Shown here: positions 42,896 through 51,361 of the stretch, piece after piece
Layout: each line of letters starts with the position of its first letter
Numbering within the stretch: position 1 is the stretch's first letter
Assembly (NCBI RefSeq): GCF_002379095.1
Contig: NZ_NBZV01000010.1
Span: 50,837 to 114,836, forward strand
From: Polaromonas sp. AER18D-145
Lineage (GTDB): Bacteria > Pseudomonadota > Gammaproteobacteria > Burkholderiales > Burkholderiaceae_C
Reading direction: 5' to 3'
DNA length: 64,000 nt
The notes under the pieces: model-generated
The model's database searches: none
Seen by the model: the letters and a program-made list of their open reading frames with translations, nothing else
What the model was told of the DNA's origin: nothing
Translations under genes and position numbers: made by a program

Positions 42896-44709
42896 GAAAG
42901 TTGCGCCACGGGTGGACTTTGCGAGAGATCGGCGTCGTACAGCCCGAGTTTGTAGAGGCGGGAATAGGGGCCGTCGCGTTCAATCAGTTCGGCGTGTGTG
43001 CCGCTTTCGATGATGCGGCCGGCATCCATCACGACGATGCGGCTGGCGTGCTGGACCGTGGAGAGGCGGTGTGCAATGACCAGCGTGGTGCGGTTGCGCA
43101 TCAGCCGCTGCAGCGCCTCCTGCACCGCCCGTTCGGATTCCGTGTCCAGCGCGGAGGTGGCTTCGTCAAGAATGAGCACGGGCGCGTCCTTGTACAGGGC
43201 GCGGGCAATCGCCAGGCGCTGGCGCTGGCCGCCCGAGAGCTGCGTGGCGTTGTGGCCCACCAGCGTGTCCATGCCCCGGGGCAGCTCGTCCACAAAACGC
43301 TCCAGGTTGGCAGCCTTCAGGCAGGCCAGCACCTTGTCCCTGTCCACCGTCATGCCGAGCGCCACATTGGCGGCCACGGTGTCGTTGAGCATCACCACGT
43401 GCTGGCTGACCAGCGCGAACTGGCCGCGCAGCGCGTCGATCTGCCATTCACGCAGTTCATGGCCGTCGAGCTCGATGCGTCCGGAGGTGGGCTCGACAAA
43501 ACGCGGCAGCAAATTGACCAGTGTGGTCTTGCCGGCCCCCGAAGCACCGACCAGCGCCACAGTTTCACCGGGGGTGATGGTCAGGTTCAGCGCGTCGACC
43601 GCGGGTGCGCCATCGTCGCTGTAGGCCACACGCGCATTGATGAAACTGATTTTCCCCTCGGCCCTCGGCTTCGAAAAATTGCCGCCCGGTTCATCGGGCG
43701 TTTTCTCCATCAGGTCCAGCCCGCGCTCCAGCGCCGCCAGGCCGCGCGTGATCGGGCTGGCGACCTCCGACAGGTGCTTGATCGGTGCAACCAGCATCAG
43801 CATGGCGGTCACAAAAGCCACAAACGAACCGACAGACGTGGTGTCGGTGGAACTTTGCAGCAGGGCAACCGAAATGACGGCCGACAGGGCGGCCGCCGCC
43901 AGCATCTGCGTGGCCGGGGTCATGGCCGCGGAGGCCACCACGGATTTCATGGAGAGGCGCCGCAAGGCCTCGCTGAGCTGCGCAAAACGGGTCGCCTGGC
44001 TCTGCTGCGCCGCATGCAGGCGGACATCGCGGTGAGCCAGCACGTTTTCTTCCACCACATAGGCCAGCGAGTCGGTGGCCGCCTGGCTGGCCTTGGTCAG
44101 CCGGTACAGCCGGCTGGAGAGCACACGCATGACCCAGGCAATGGCCGGAATCAGCAGCGTGACAATCAGGGTCAGTCGCCAGTTCAGGTAAAGCAGGTAA
44201 CTGGACAGCGCCAGCAGGGTCAGGGTGTCCCGGGTCAGGCCCATCACCGAGTTGACCAGCATGGACGAGCCGTTTTGCACCTCGTAGACCACGGTGTTGG
44301 CCAGGGTGCTGGCTGACTGGTTCGAAAAAAGATCCAGGCGGGCGGTCATCAGCTTGCGGAACATGGCTTTGCGCAATTCCAGCAAGCCGATGTTGGTGAC
44401 CTTGGCCAGCGCAATCTGCGCGAGAAAACCTGCGAAGCCGCGCACGCCGAACAGCAGCAGCAGCGACACGGGAACCATCCAGATATCGATACCCCCCTTG
44501 CGAAAGCCCTTGTCGAGCAGGGGCTGCAGCAGGGCGGGCACCAGCGGCTCGGTGGCGGAAGCTACCACGGTGGCGCCCACGGCGATGGCCCAGGCGCTGG
44601 GGGACTGGCTGAAATAAGGCCAGATGCGGCGCAGGCGCTGGCCGATGGGCGCCGGTGACGCTGTCCCCTTGGCGCCGGCAGCGGCGGCCTGCTCGGGGCC
44701 GGTCGTCAA
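42892..44709 (-). CDS. msbA: Lipid A export ABC transporter
   Basis: A 605-residue half-transporter: six TM helices in residues about 35-330 and an ATPase domain with Walker A VALVGASGAGKTTLVNLL, Q-loop LVSQHVVML, signature QLSGGQRQRLAIARALY and Walker B APVLILDEATSALDTES with the H-loop VIAHRLST. It flips lipid A core from the inner to the outer leaflet. Glycosyltransferases on both sides support that role. Confidence 0.93.
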   Translation of the reverse strand: MTTGPEQAAAAGAKGTASPAPIGQRLRRIWPYFSQSPSAWAIAVGATVVASATEPLVPALLQPLLDKGFRKGGIDIWMVPVSLLLLFGVRGFAGFLAQIALAKVTNIGLLELRKAMFRKLMTARLDLFSNQSASTLANTVVYEVQNGSSMLVNSVMGLTRDTLTLLALSSYLLYLNWRLTLIVTLLIPAIAWVMRVLSSRLYRLTKASQAATDSLAYVVEENVLAHRDVRLHAAQQSQATRFAQLSEALRRLSMKSVVASAAMTPATQMLAAAALSAVISVALLQSSTDTTSVGSFVAFVTAMLMLVAPIKHLSEVASPITRGLAALERGLDLMEKTPDEPGGNFSKPRAEGKISFINARVAYSDDGAPAVDALNLTITPGETVALVGASGAGKTTLVNLLPRFVEPTSGRIELDGHELREWQIDALRGQFALVSQHVVMLNDTVAANVALGMTVDRDKVLACLKAANLERFVDELPRGMDTLVGHNATQLSGGQRQRLAIARALYKDAPVLILDEATSALDTESERAVQEALQRLMRNRTTLVIAHRLSTVQHASRIVVMDAGRIIESGTHAELIERDGPYSRLYKLGLYDADLSQSPPVAQLS

Positions 44710-44892
44710 ACCGGGGCCTCGTTGCCGGCCCTGGCCGGGACAACCATGATCAGGCGGGTGGTGCCGCCAGTCGCAGCCATCCCACCGGGCGCCGGGAACG
44801 GGTCAGCAGTGACGGTGCGGGGAAGGGCTGCGATAGTTGGCATGGGCGCCGCATCAGGCCGTGAAGTGAGCAAGCCTGCATTATCGTGGAAC

Positions 44893-44907
44893 AATTGGCG
44901 GCCAATT
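44893..44907. promoter_or_regulatory. Inverted repeat in the msbA/glycosyltransferase divergent region
   Basis: AATTGGC and GCCAATT are perfect 7-base arms around a single G. The site lies in the 300-base gap between divergent msbA (start 44709) and the GT2 gene (start 45010). It could be a regulator site, but nothing identifies the protein. The rest of the gap holds no gene I support. Confidence 0.4.
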
Positions 44908-45009
44908 CCTACAAAGACCGCCGCTGGCAGCGCCCACAATCAAACGCTTGTTTGCGGAGCGTTAAATCAGGGCGGCTGGCTTGCGACATTCACCAACACC
45001 CGAGCGCCC

Positions 45010-45774
45010 ATGACCCTGTCCGTCATCATCATCACGAAAAACGAAGAGGCCAATTTGCAGGCATGCCTGGAGTCCGTTCGGTTCGCCGACCAGTGGGTCG
45101 TGGTTGACAACGCCAGCACCGACAACACGTGCGCCATTGCCAGAGCCTTCGGGGCGGAAGTCACGGAAACCGCCGCCTGGCCCGGCTTTGGTCCGCAAAA
45201 AAACCTCGCCCTCGGCCTGGCTACCCAGGAATGGGTGCTATCCCTCGATGCGGACGAACGTGTGACGCCCGAGCTGGCCGCCGAGATCCAGCAGGCGGTC
45301 CTCCATGGCGCGGCAGACGCCTTTGAAATTCCCCGCCTCACCCAGTTCTGCGGCCAGTGGATTCACCACTGCGGCTGGACGCCGGACCCGGTGCTGCGTC
45401 TTTTTCGGCGCGGCCAGGGCCGGTTCAGCGACGATCTGGTGCATGAGCGCGTGATCCTGAGCTCCGGCGCTGTGTCACGGCTGAACGGCAAGCTGTTGCA
45501 CTACAGCTACCCGACGCCCGCCCACTACTGGCGCAAGCTGGAGCAATACAGCCTGGCTTGGGCCACGCAGGCGCATGCGCGCGGCCGGTCCAGCTCCATG
45601 CCGAGGGCGGTAATATCGGGCGTGGCCGCTTTCATCAAAAGCTATTTCTTTCGCCTCGGCATCCTCGACGGCAGCATGGGTTTTGCCGTGTGTGCCATGC
45701 AGGCCCAGGCAGCCTTCGGCAAGTACTTCACCCTGTATTGTTTGAACCAGAAAAATGCACCCCAAAAAACCTGA
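45010..45774 (+). CDS. GT2-family glycosyltransferase (WaaE/KdtX-like)
   Basis: A 254-residue GT-A enzyme starting MTLSVIIITKNEEANLQACL. It has VVVDNASTDNTCAIARAFGA and the donor-binding WVLSLDADERVTPELA (DXD as DAD). The C-terminal half (FRRGQGRFSDDLVHERVI, YSYPTPAHYWRKLEQYS) matches the WaaE/KdtX class that adds a sugar to the LPS core. ATG 45010 is used; a longer frame from 44722 is not family-like. It overlaps tolB by 20 bases. Confidence 0.88.
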   Translation: MTLSVIIITKNEEANLQACLESVRFADQWVVVDNASTDNTCAIARAFGAEVTETAAWPGFGPQKNLALGLATQEWVLSLDADERVTPELAAEIQQAVLHGAADAFEIPRLTQFCGQWIHHCGWTPDPVLRLFRRGQGRFSDDLVHERVILSSGAVSRLNGKLLHYSYPTPAHYWRKLEQYSLAWATQAHARGRSSSMPRAVISGVAAFIKSYFFRLGILDGSMGFAVCAMQAQAAFGKYFTLYCLNQKNAPQKT

Positions 45775-47077
45775 CCCATCCTCGATTCAATCCCTGTCTG
45801 CAGGCCGTCGCAGCTTCATCGCCGGCCTGACCGGCAGCCTGGGCGTCCTGGCGGTACAGCCCGCCTGGGCCCAGTTCCGGGTCGAGGTGTCGGGCGTTGG
45901 ATTGACCCAGCTGCCGATCGCCATTGCCGGTTTTCGCGGCGATGCGCAGTCGCCGCAGAAAATCGCCGCCATTGTGCAGGCCGACCTGGAGCGAAGCGGC
46001 CAGTTTCGCGCGGTCGATACCGCCGGCCAGAACCTGGACGAAAATTCCCGTCCCGACCTGTCGGTGTGGCGCCAGCGCGCCGCCGATTCGCTGCTGACCG
46101 GCAGCGTGACACGTCTGGCCGATGGCCGCTTCGACGTACGCTGCCGCCTGTGGGACGTGGTGCGTGGACAGGACCTCGGTGGGCAAAGCTACGTGATACC
46201 GCAGGGCGACCTGCGCCTGTCGGCCCACCGCATCGCCGACTTTGTCTATGAAAAACTGACCGGCGAGAAAGGGATTTTCTCCACCCGCATCGCCTATGTG
46301 ACCAAGGTCGGCCCGCGCTACAACCTGTGGGTGGCCGACTCCGACGGCGAAGGCGCCCAGTCGGCGCTGACCAGTCCCGAACCGATCATTTCCCCGGCGT
46401 GGTCGCCCACCGGCACGCAACTGGCATACGTGTCGTTCGAGTCGCGCAAGCCGGTGATTTATGCGCATGACGTGGCTTCGGGCAAACGCCGCCTGCTGGC
46501 GAACTTCCGCGGCTCCAACAGCGCGCCGGCATGGGCGCCGAACGGCAACCAGCTGGTCGCGACGCTGAGCCGCGATGGCGGCTCGCAGCTGTATGCCATT
46601 CCGGCAACAGGCGGCGAGGCGCGCCGGCTGACGCAATCGGCCAGCATCGACACCGAGCCGGCGTTTTCGCCGGACGGGAAATACGTCTATTTCGTGAGCG
46701 ACCGCGGCGGCTCGCCGCAGATCTATCGCATGGGCGCCGGTGGCGGCAACGTCGAACGTGTCACCTTTACCGGGAGTTACAACATATCGCCGGCGTTGAG
46801 CCCGGATGGTCGCTGGCTGGCCTATATTTCACGCATAGGCGGTGCCTTCAAGCTGCACCTGATGGACCTCGGCAAGGGAACCGCCATCTCGATCACCGAC
46901 ACCAGCGCCGACGAAAGCCCGAGTTTTGCGCCTAACAGCCGGCTGATCGTGTATGCCACCCAGCAACAGGGCAGGGAAGCCCTGCTGACCACCACCCTGG
47001 ACGGCAAGATCAAAGCCCGCCTGACCGGCGCCGCCGGAGACATCCGTGAGCCGGACTGGGGACCTTTCCAGAGGTAA
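45755..47077 (+). CDS. tolB: Tol-Pal system beta-propeller protein
   Basis: A 440-residue periplasmic protein: an N-terminal alpha/beta domain (about 40-165) and a six-bladed propeller with repeated PAWSPTGTQLAYVS, PAFSPDGKYVYFVS and PALSPDGRWLAYIS units. It shuttles between TolA and Pal during envelope constriction. The signal peptide has a twin-arginine-like start (GRRSFIAGLTGSLGVLAVQP then AWA). ATG 45755 lies inside the preceding glycosyltransferase gene. tolQRA are not in this window. Confidence 0.95.
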   Translation: MHPKKPDPSSIQSLSAGRRSFIAGLTGSLGVLAVQPAWAQFRVEVSGVGLTQLPIAIAGFRGDAQSPQKIAAIVQADLERSGQFRAVDTAGQNLDENSRPDLSVWRQRAADSLLTGSVTRLADGRFDVRCRLWDVVRGQDLGGQSYVIPQGDLRLSAHRIADFVYEKLTGEKGIFSTRIAYVTKVGPRYNLWVADSDGEGAQSALTSPEPIISPAWSPTGTQLAYVSFESRKPVIYAHDVASGKRRLLANFRGSNSAPAWAPNGNQLVATLSRDGGSQLYAIPATGGEARRLTQSASIDTEPAFSPDGKYVYFVSDRGGSPQIYRMGAGGGNVERVTFTGSYNISPALSPDGRWLAYISRIGGAFKLHLMDLGKGTAISITDTSADESPSFAPNSRLIVYATQQQGREALLTTTLDGKIKARLTGAAGDIREPDWGPFQR

Positions 47078-47128
47078 CTCGCCCGTCTTCCACCAACCCC
47101 TTTGTTTTTTTACGGAAAGTATCCACAC

Positions 47129-47671
47129 ATGAAGCGCATCCTGATCTCACTCGCCTCCATCATCACCCTGACCGCCGCACTGGTCGGCTGCAGCTCAGGC
47201 GTCAAACTCAATGAAGTGCCTGTCGAAAGCCGGACTCCTGTCACCACGGCACCGGGAACCGGCGATGCAGCGGGCGTCAGCGGCCGCGTTGTTGCGCCGG
47301 TCCAGATCGGCGCCACCGATCCTTCGCTCGCCGGACCGCCCGGTGCAGCCCGCGTGATCTACTTCGACTACGACAGCTTTGTCATCAAGCCGGAATTTCA
47401 GGCGACGGTGGAAGCCCATGCGCGTTTCCTTAGCGCCAACAAGGCACGCAAACTGGTGATTGAAGGCAACACCGACGAGCGCGGCGGCCGCGAGTACAAC
47501 CTGGCGCTGGGTCAGAAACGTGCCGAGGCCGTGCGCCGCGCGCTGGGTCTGCTGGGCGCCACCGATGCGCAGATTGAGGCCGTGAGCTTCGGCGAGGAAA
47601 AACCTGCCGTGACGGGCTCGGATGAAGAGGCGTACTCCAAAAATCGTCGCGCTGAATTCAACTACCGCTAA
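47129..47671 (+). CDS. pal: Peptidoglycan-associated lipoprotein
   Basis: A 180-residue outer-membrane lipoprotein: signal MKRILISLASIITLTAALVG with lipobox Cys21, then a short linker and an OmpA-like peptidoglycan-binding domain (VIYFDYDSFVIKPEFQATVE, VIEGNTDERGGREYNLALGQ, YSKNRRAEFNYR). GGAAAG precedes ATG 47129. It links the outer membrane to the cell wall and to TolB. Confidence 0.96.
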   Translation: MKRILISLASIITLTAALVGCSSGVKLNEVPVESRTPVTTAPGTGDAAGVSGRVVAPVQIGATDPSLAGPPGAARVIYFDYDSFVIKPEFQATVEAHARFLSANKARKLVIEGNTDERGGREYNLALGQKRAEAVRRALGLLGATDAQIEAVSFGEEKPAVTGSDEEAYSKNRRAEFNYR

Positions 47672-47680
47672 GCCGGCGCC

Positions 47681-48448
47681 ATGACCTTGAAGAACTTCCG
47701 GACTTCGCTGGGGGCCGTGGCGTGCGCACTTGCCTGCGCCATGGCGTTTAACGCCCACGCGGCGCTGTTCGAGGATGATGACGCCCGCAAGGCGATTCTT
47801 GAATTGCGCCAACGGCTCGATGCAACCACGACCGAGCTGCGCAAGTCCGGTGATGAAACCGCGCAGCTGCGTCGCAGCCTGCTCGAGTTGTCCGGTCAGA
47901 TCGACCAGTTGCGCGGTGAACTGGCCAGAATGCGCGGGCAGGACGAGCAGTTTGCCCGCGAACTCGCCGAAGTCCAGCGCACGCAAAAGGACTTGTCGCA
48001 GGGTGTGAACGACCGGCTCAGCCGGTTCGAACCGTCCAAGGTCAGCGTCGATGGCCGTGAGTTCGTGGCGGACCCTGCAGAAAAGCAGGAGTTCGAGGCT
48101 GCGCTCGCGGTGCTGCGCAAGGGCGAGTTCGCGCCGGCCCAGGCGGCCTTCACCAATTTTCTCAAGCGTTATCCCCAAAGCGGCTACAAGGCGCCTGCGC
48201 TGTTCTGGCTTGGCAATGCCCAGTACGCACTGCGCAATTACCGCGATGCCCTGGTCAATTTCCGCGCGCTGGTCGCCGCCGACCCCGAGCATGTGCGTGC
48301 CCCGGAAGCCGTGCTGGCCGTGGCCAACTGCCAGGTCGAGCTCAAGGACGTCAAAGGGGCGCAAAAGACGCTGGCAGACCTGATCAAGGCCTACCCGCAG
48401 TCTGAAGCCGCTTCGGTCGCCAAGGAACGCCTGGCCAGGCTCAAGTAG
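47681..48448 (+). CDS. cpoB: Cell division coordinator CpoB (YbgF)
   Basis: A 255-residue periplasmic protein: signal peptide (LGAVACALACAMAFNAHAAL), an N-terminal trimeric coiled coil about 28-105 (LRQRLDATTTELRKSGDETA, LSGQIDQLRGELARMRGQDE), and a C-terminal TPR domain (FTNFLKRYPQSGYKAPALFW, VAKERLARLK). It coordinates Tol-Pal with septal peptidoglycan synthesis. It follows pal by 9 bases. Confidence 0.94.
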   Translation: MTLKNFRTSLGAVACALACAMAFNAHAALFEDDDARKAILELRQRLDATTTELRKSGDETAQLRRSLLELSGQIDQLRGELARMRGQDEQFARELAEVQRTQKDLSQGVNDRLSRFEPSKVSVDGREFVADPAEKQEFEAALAVLRKGEFAPAQAAFTNFLKRYPQSGYKAPALFWLGNAQYALRNYRDALVNFRALVAADPEHVRAPEAVLAVANCQVELKDVKGAQKTLADLIKAYPQSEAASVAKERLARLK

Positions 48449-48503
48449 AGACTTCGCAGGCGGCCGGGCAGCGCACTTCGTGCCCAGCCCCTAAAATCGG
48501 GGC

Positions 48504-49619
48504 ATGGATATTTCCCAGCTCAACACACTCACCGCCCAGGTTCTCTGGGCGGCCTTCATTCTGGCGGCGCTGTTCGGCGCGGTTGTCCAGCGCACCCACT
48601 TCTGCACCATGGGCGCCGTCAGCGACATCGTCAACATGGGTGACTGGACACGCATGCGCGTGTGGGGCATGGCCATCGGCGTGGCCATGATCGGCTTTTA
48701 CGGCCTTGCCGCGGCCGGACTGATCGACCCGGCCAAGGCCGTGTATGCCTCCAACCGTTTCGTCTGGCTTTCCGCGCTGGTCGGCGGCCTGCTGTTCGGC
48801 TTTGGCATGGTGCTGGCTTCGGGCTGCGGCAGCAAGACACTGGTACGCATTGGCGGCGGCAACCTCAAATCACTGGTGGTATTTGTGGTCATGGCGGTGG
48901 CCGCATTTGCCACACTCAAGGGCATTACCGCGGTGCTGCGCGTGGGCACGGTGGACCGCGTCGCTATCGATTTCTCCGGCAACGCCGCCTTGCCCACATG
49001 GGCTGCGGGTATTGCGGGTGTCTCACCCGCTCTCGCCGGGCTGGTTCTTGCGCTCGTGCTGGGTGGCGGGCTGATCGTCTGGGCGCTAGCCGGTTCGGGA
49101 TTTCGCCGTTTTGACAACCTGCTCGGCGGGCTTGGCATTGGCCTGCTGATTGCCGCCATGTGGTGGCTCAGCGGTCACATGGCCTATGTCGCGGAGCATC
49201 CGGAAACGCTGGAGGAGACATTTTTGGCGACCAATTCCGGCCGCATGGAGGCGCTGAGTTTTGTGGCTCCGATGGCCTACACCATCGATTGGCTGATATT
49301 TTTCAGTGACAAGACCAAACTGCTGACGCTGGGCGTTGTGTCTGTGTTTGGCGTGGTCGCTGGCTCGGCGCTGTACTCCCTGTTGTCACGCAGCTTCCGC
49401 TGGGAAGGCTTTCGCAATACCGAAGACACCGCCAACCACCTGGTCGGGGCCGTGCTGATGGGCGTGGGCGGGGTGACCGCCATGGGTTGCACCATCGGGC
49501 AGGGCTTGTCCGGCATCTCGACGCTGAGCGCCACCAGTTTCGTCGCTGTCACGGCCATCATCGCCGGCGCCGTGGCGGGTCTGAAATACCAGGTCTGGCG
49601 GCTGGAGCACAGCGTTTAA
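48504..49619 (+). CDS. YeeE/YedE-family sulfur-compound transporter
   Basis: A 371-residue polytopic membrane protein with about nine to ten helices. The conserved Cys motifs QRTHFCTMGAVSDI, VLASGCGSKTLVRIGGGNLK and TAMGCTIGQGLSGIST match the YeeE/TsuA type that moves thiosulfate or related sulfur through paired Cys sites. GCCCC-TAAAAT-CGGGGC directly before the ATG contains a -10-like TAAAAT inside a small hairpin. The substrate is inferred from the family only. Confidence 0.88.
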   Translation: MDISQLNTLTAQVLWAAFILAALFGAVVQRTHFCTMGAVSDIVNMGDWTRMRVWGMAIGVAMIGFYGLAAAGLIDPAKAVYASNRFVWLSALVGGLLFGFGMVLASGCGSKTLVRIGGGNLKSLVVFVVMAVAAFATLKGITAVLRVGTVDRVAIDFSGNAALPTWAAGIAGVSPALAGLVLALVLGGGLIVWALAGSGFRRFDNLLGGLGIGLLIAAMWWLSGHMAYVAEHPETLEETFLATNSGRMEALSFVAPMAYTIDWLIFFSDKTKLLTLGVVSVFGVVAGSALYSLLSRSFRWEGFRNTEDTANHLVGAVLMGVGGVTAMGCTIGQGLSGISTLSATSFVAVTAIIAGAVAGLKYQVWRLEHSV

Positions 49620-49700
49620 TGGCCCCCACGTTTGTCGCTGCGCGTACTGCACTGCCCCCCGAGGGGCTGATTTCCCTTGGGACGGCCCGCCGGGAAATTG
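49619..49700. repeat. CCCCCGAG-type dispersed repeat
   Basis: GGCCCCCACGTTTGTCGCTG then CTGCACTGCCCCCCGAGGGG, GCTGATTTCCCTTGGGACGG and CCCGCCGGG. This is a third copy of the element seen at 37803. It separates the YeeE-type gene from tcdA and covers the most upstream candidate tcdA start codons. Confidence 0.65.
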
Positions 49701-49703
49701 CTG

Positions 49704-50528
49704 GTGGCTGAAATTTTTTCCGAACTCCCTGCCGACCTGGAGCGGCGCTTCGGCGGGCTGGCGCGTCTGTATGGCGTGGCAGGCGCAAAAAAAATCCGTG
49801 CGGCGCATGTGGTGGTGGTGGGCCTCGGTGGCGTGGGCTCCTGGGCCGCCGAAGCCCTGGCGCGCAGCGGCGTGGCGAGCTTGACGCTGATTGACCTGGA
49901 CCACATCGCCGAGTCCAACATCAACCGCCAGGTCCACGCGCTCGACACCACACTGGGGCAGGCCAAGGTCCAGGCGATGCGCGAACGCATTGCGCACATC
50001 CATCCCGGATGTGCGGTGCATTGCATCGAAGAGTTTGTCGATGCCGCCAACTGGCCGGCGATTGCCGGGCTGGAGGCGCACGGTCACAGCCATGTGTCGG
50101 TCATCGATGCCTGCGACCAGGTCCGCGCCAAAACCGCCATGGCTGCCTGGGCGATGCGCCACAAGGTCAACTTCATCAGCGTCGGCGCAGCCGGCGGCAA
50201 GCGCCACGCGCACAAGGTTGACATCGAGGACCTGTCGCTGGTCACGCACGACCCGTTGCTCGCGCAGCTGCGTTACCGTCTGCGCAAGGAGCAGGGCGCA
50301 GCGCGCAAGGGAAAGATCGGTGTGGCCTGCGTGTTCAGCCGCGAGGCGGTGACGCAGCCCGCAGCCCTGCCCACGGGGGCTGACGCCGTGCTGGACGCCT
50401 GTGACATCGCGGACGATGCGACGAGCGATGGCAGCCTCAATTGCCATGGGTACGGATCGGTGGTCAGCGTGACATCGGCCTTCGGTTTGTGCGCTGCGGG
50501 TTGGGTGCTCAACAAAATTGCTGAGTAG
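49704..50528 (+). CDS. tcdA: tRNA threonylcarbamoyladenosine dehydratase
   Basis: A ThiF/E1-like enzyme of about 274 residues that cyclises t6A37 of tRNA to ct6A using ATP. It shows ERRFGGLARLYGVAGA, the nucleotide loop VVVVGLGGVGSWAAEALARS, LTLIDLDHIAESNINRQVHA and VIDACDQVRAKTAM. GTG 49704 is chosen because the longer TTG-initiated forms (49677, 49698) extend into a dispersed repeat; the exact start is uncertain. It lies directly upstream of a tRNA gene whose product, tRNA-Lys, is an ANN-decoding t6A tRNA. Confidence 0.9.
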   Translation: MAEIFSELPADLERRFGGLARLYGVAGAKKIRAAHVVVVGLGGVGSWAAEALARSGVASLTLIDLDHIAESNINRQVHALDTTLGQAKVQAMRERIAHIHPGCAVHCIEEFVDAANWPAIAGLEAHGHSHVSVIDACDQVRAKTAMAAWAMRHKVNFISVGAAGGKRHAHKVDIEDLSLVTHDPLLAQLRYRLRKEQGAARKGKIGVACVFSREAVTQPAALPTGADAVLDACDIADDATSDGSLNCHGYGSVVSVTSAFGLCAAGWVLNKIAE

Positions 50529-50553
50529 TTTTTAAAGAGCCAAAAAATGACGC

Positions 50554-50559
50554 TATAAT
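50554..50559 (+). promoter_or_regulatory. -10 box of the tRNA-Lys promoter
   Basis: A perfect TATAAT lies 49 bases before the tRNA. The -35 position (around 50531) is AT-rich (TTTAAA) rather than TTGACA. The spacing to the mature 5' end leaves room for a short 5' leader removed by RNase P. Confidence 0.6.
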
Positions 50560-50607
50560 TTGAGGCTGTTCTGCATCACGTGCAGTACAGACCAGGGAGA
50601 AATCCTT

Positions 50608-50683
50608 GGGGCCTTAGCTCAGTTGGTAGAGCAGCGGACTTTTAATCCGTTTGTCGTGGGTTCGACCCCCGCAGGCCCCACCA
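50608..50683 (+). tRNA. tRNA-Lys (UUU anticodon)
   Basis: A 76-base cloverleaf: acceptor stem GGGGCCT at 50608-50614 pairs with the 3' strand ending 50679; D arm AGCTCAGTTGGTAGAGC; anticodon stem CGGA/TCCG around the loop CTTTTAA, giving anticodon TTT; T arm GTGGGTTCGACCCCCGC; discriminator A50680 and encoded CCA 50681-50683. A promoter precedes it and a strong terminator follows. Confidence 0.97.
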
Positions 50684-50690
50684 GTATTCA

Positions 50691-50724
50691 AAGGGTCTGA
50701 CCATCATGGTCAGACCCTTTTTTC
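50691..50724 (+). terminator. Intrinsic terminator of tRNA-Lys
   Basis: AAGGGTCTGACCA (50691-50703) pairs perfectly with TGGTCAGACCCTT (50707-50719) over a TCA loop, and is followed by more T. It starts 8 bases after the tRNA. Confidence 0.93.
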
Positions 50725-51361
50725 TTTCCGGCTCCGCGCTGTCTGGCGCGCAGTTCAACGCCCGTGTCTGGCGTGACCTTCCTGTGACCACAGCTGCCCC
50801 TTCAAATGCATCCCCGGCAGGCGGTAGCCTGCCAGCCTTGCACGCGTATACGGCAATCGACGTTGCAAAAGCTGCGCGACTCACTGACTGACGGGCCACC
50901 GCTGGCTGCCGCAGTGGTGCAGCCCCACAGCGATAGTCTCTTTAGGTCAAGGCGACCATCCCATAAACGAGTGATAGGAGCGCGGCTCTTAATTCAATAC
51001 CATGCGTTGCAGACACGATGGGTGCGCGGTTCGCCTTGTAGATTCCGGGACTGGACGGCTGGAGCTGCGTTGTTACGTGGCTGCTCAAGATATCGAAAAA
51101 ATCATTCACGCCAAAGCAAACTGAAGAGGACGTAGAACATGGACAGATCGAATTGGATTGCCCTCGATCACTCGAATGAATAAACGCGCCATCCAGTCGT
51201 TCCTGCCATTTTGCCCCGGCTTCGCACCACGCCAACGGACTACAAACGCCATTTCCTGCTACGCCACGGTCGTCGTGTCCTGACATATGACAGGCCCTGC
51301 GTCCTATGGACGTCGACAGGTCAGAACAGGCGACACCCATTTTCCAACCCAAGGAGTTTTC
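50725..51361. other. Gene-poor upstream region of the caspase cluster
   Basis: I support no gene in these 637 bases. A hairpin (GGCAGGC-GGTA-GCCTGCC, 50816-50833) lacks a T-run. From about 50900 the base composition is AT-richer than the surroundings. A 14-codon frame at 51139 (MDRSNWIALDHSNE) has GAAGAGGACGTAGAAC before it but is too short to judge. The region must contain the promoter for the gene at 51362 and perhaps a recognition site for the sigma factor encoded downstream. Confidence 0.5.

Noticed and set aside
44722..45009. N-terminal extension of the GT2 gene
   Set aside because: The extra 96 codons are Arg/Ala/Gly-rich and precede the canonical MTLSVIIITKNEE start; they overlap the divergent promoter region.
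50640..50700. Attachment-site duplication of the tRNA-Lys 3' end
   Set aside because: I looked for the T-arm/acceptor sequence again up to 64000 and saw none.
51139..51183. 14-codon frame MDRSNWIALDHSNE
   Set aside because: A ribosome-site-like sequence precedes it, but the frame is too short to distinguish from chance without conservation data.
50942..51352. 136-codon minus-strand open frame upstream of the caspase cluster
   Set aside because: No ribosome site, low-complexity Cys/Ser/His-rich translation without protein-like periodicity, and it spans the expected promoter region of the 51362 gene.
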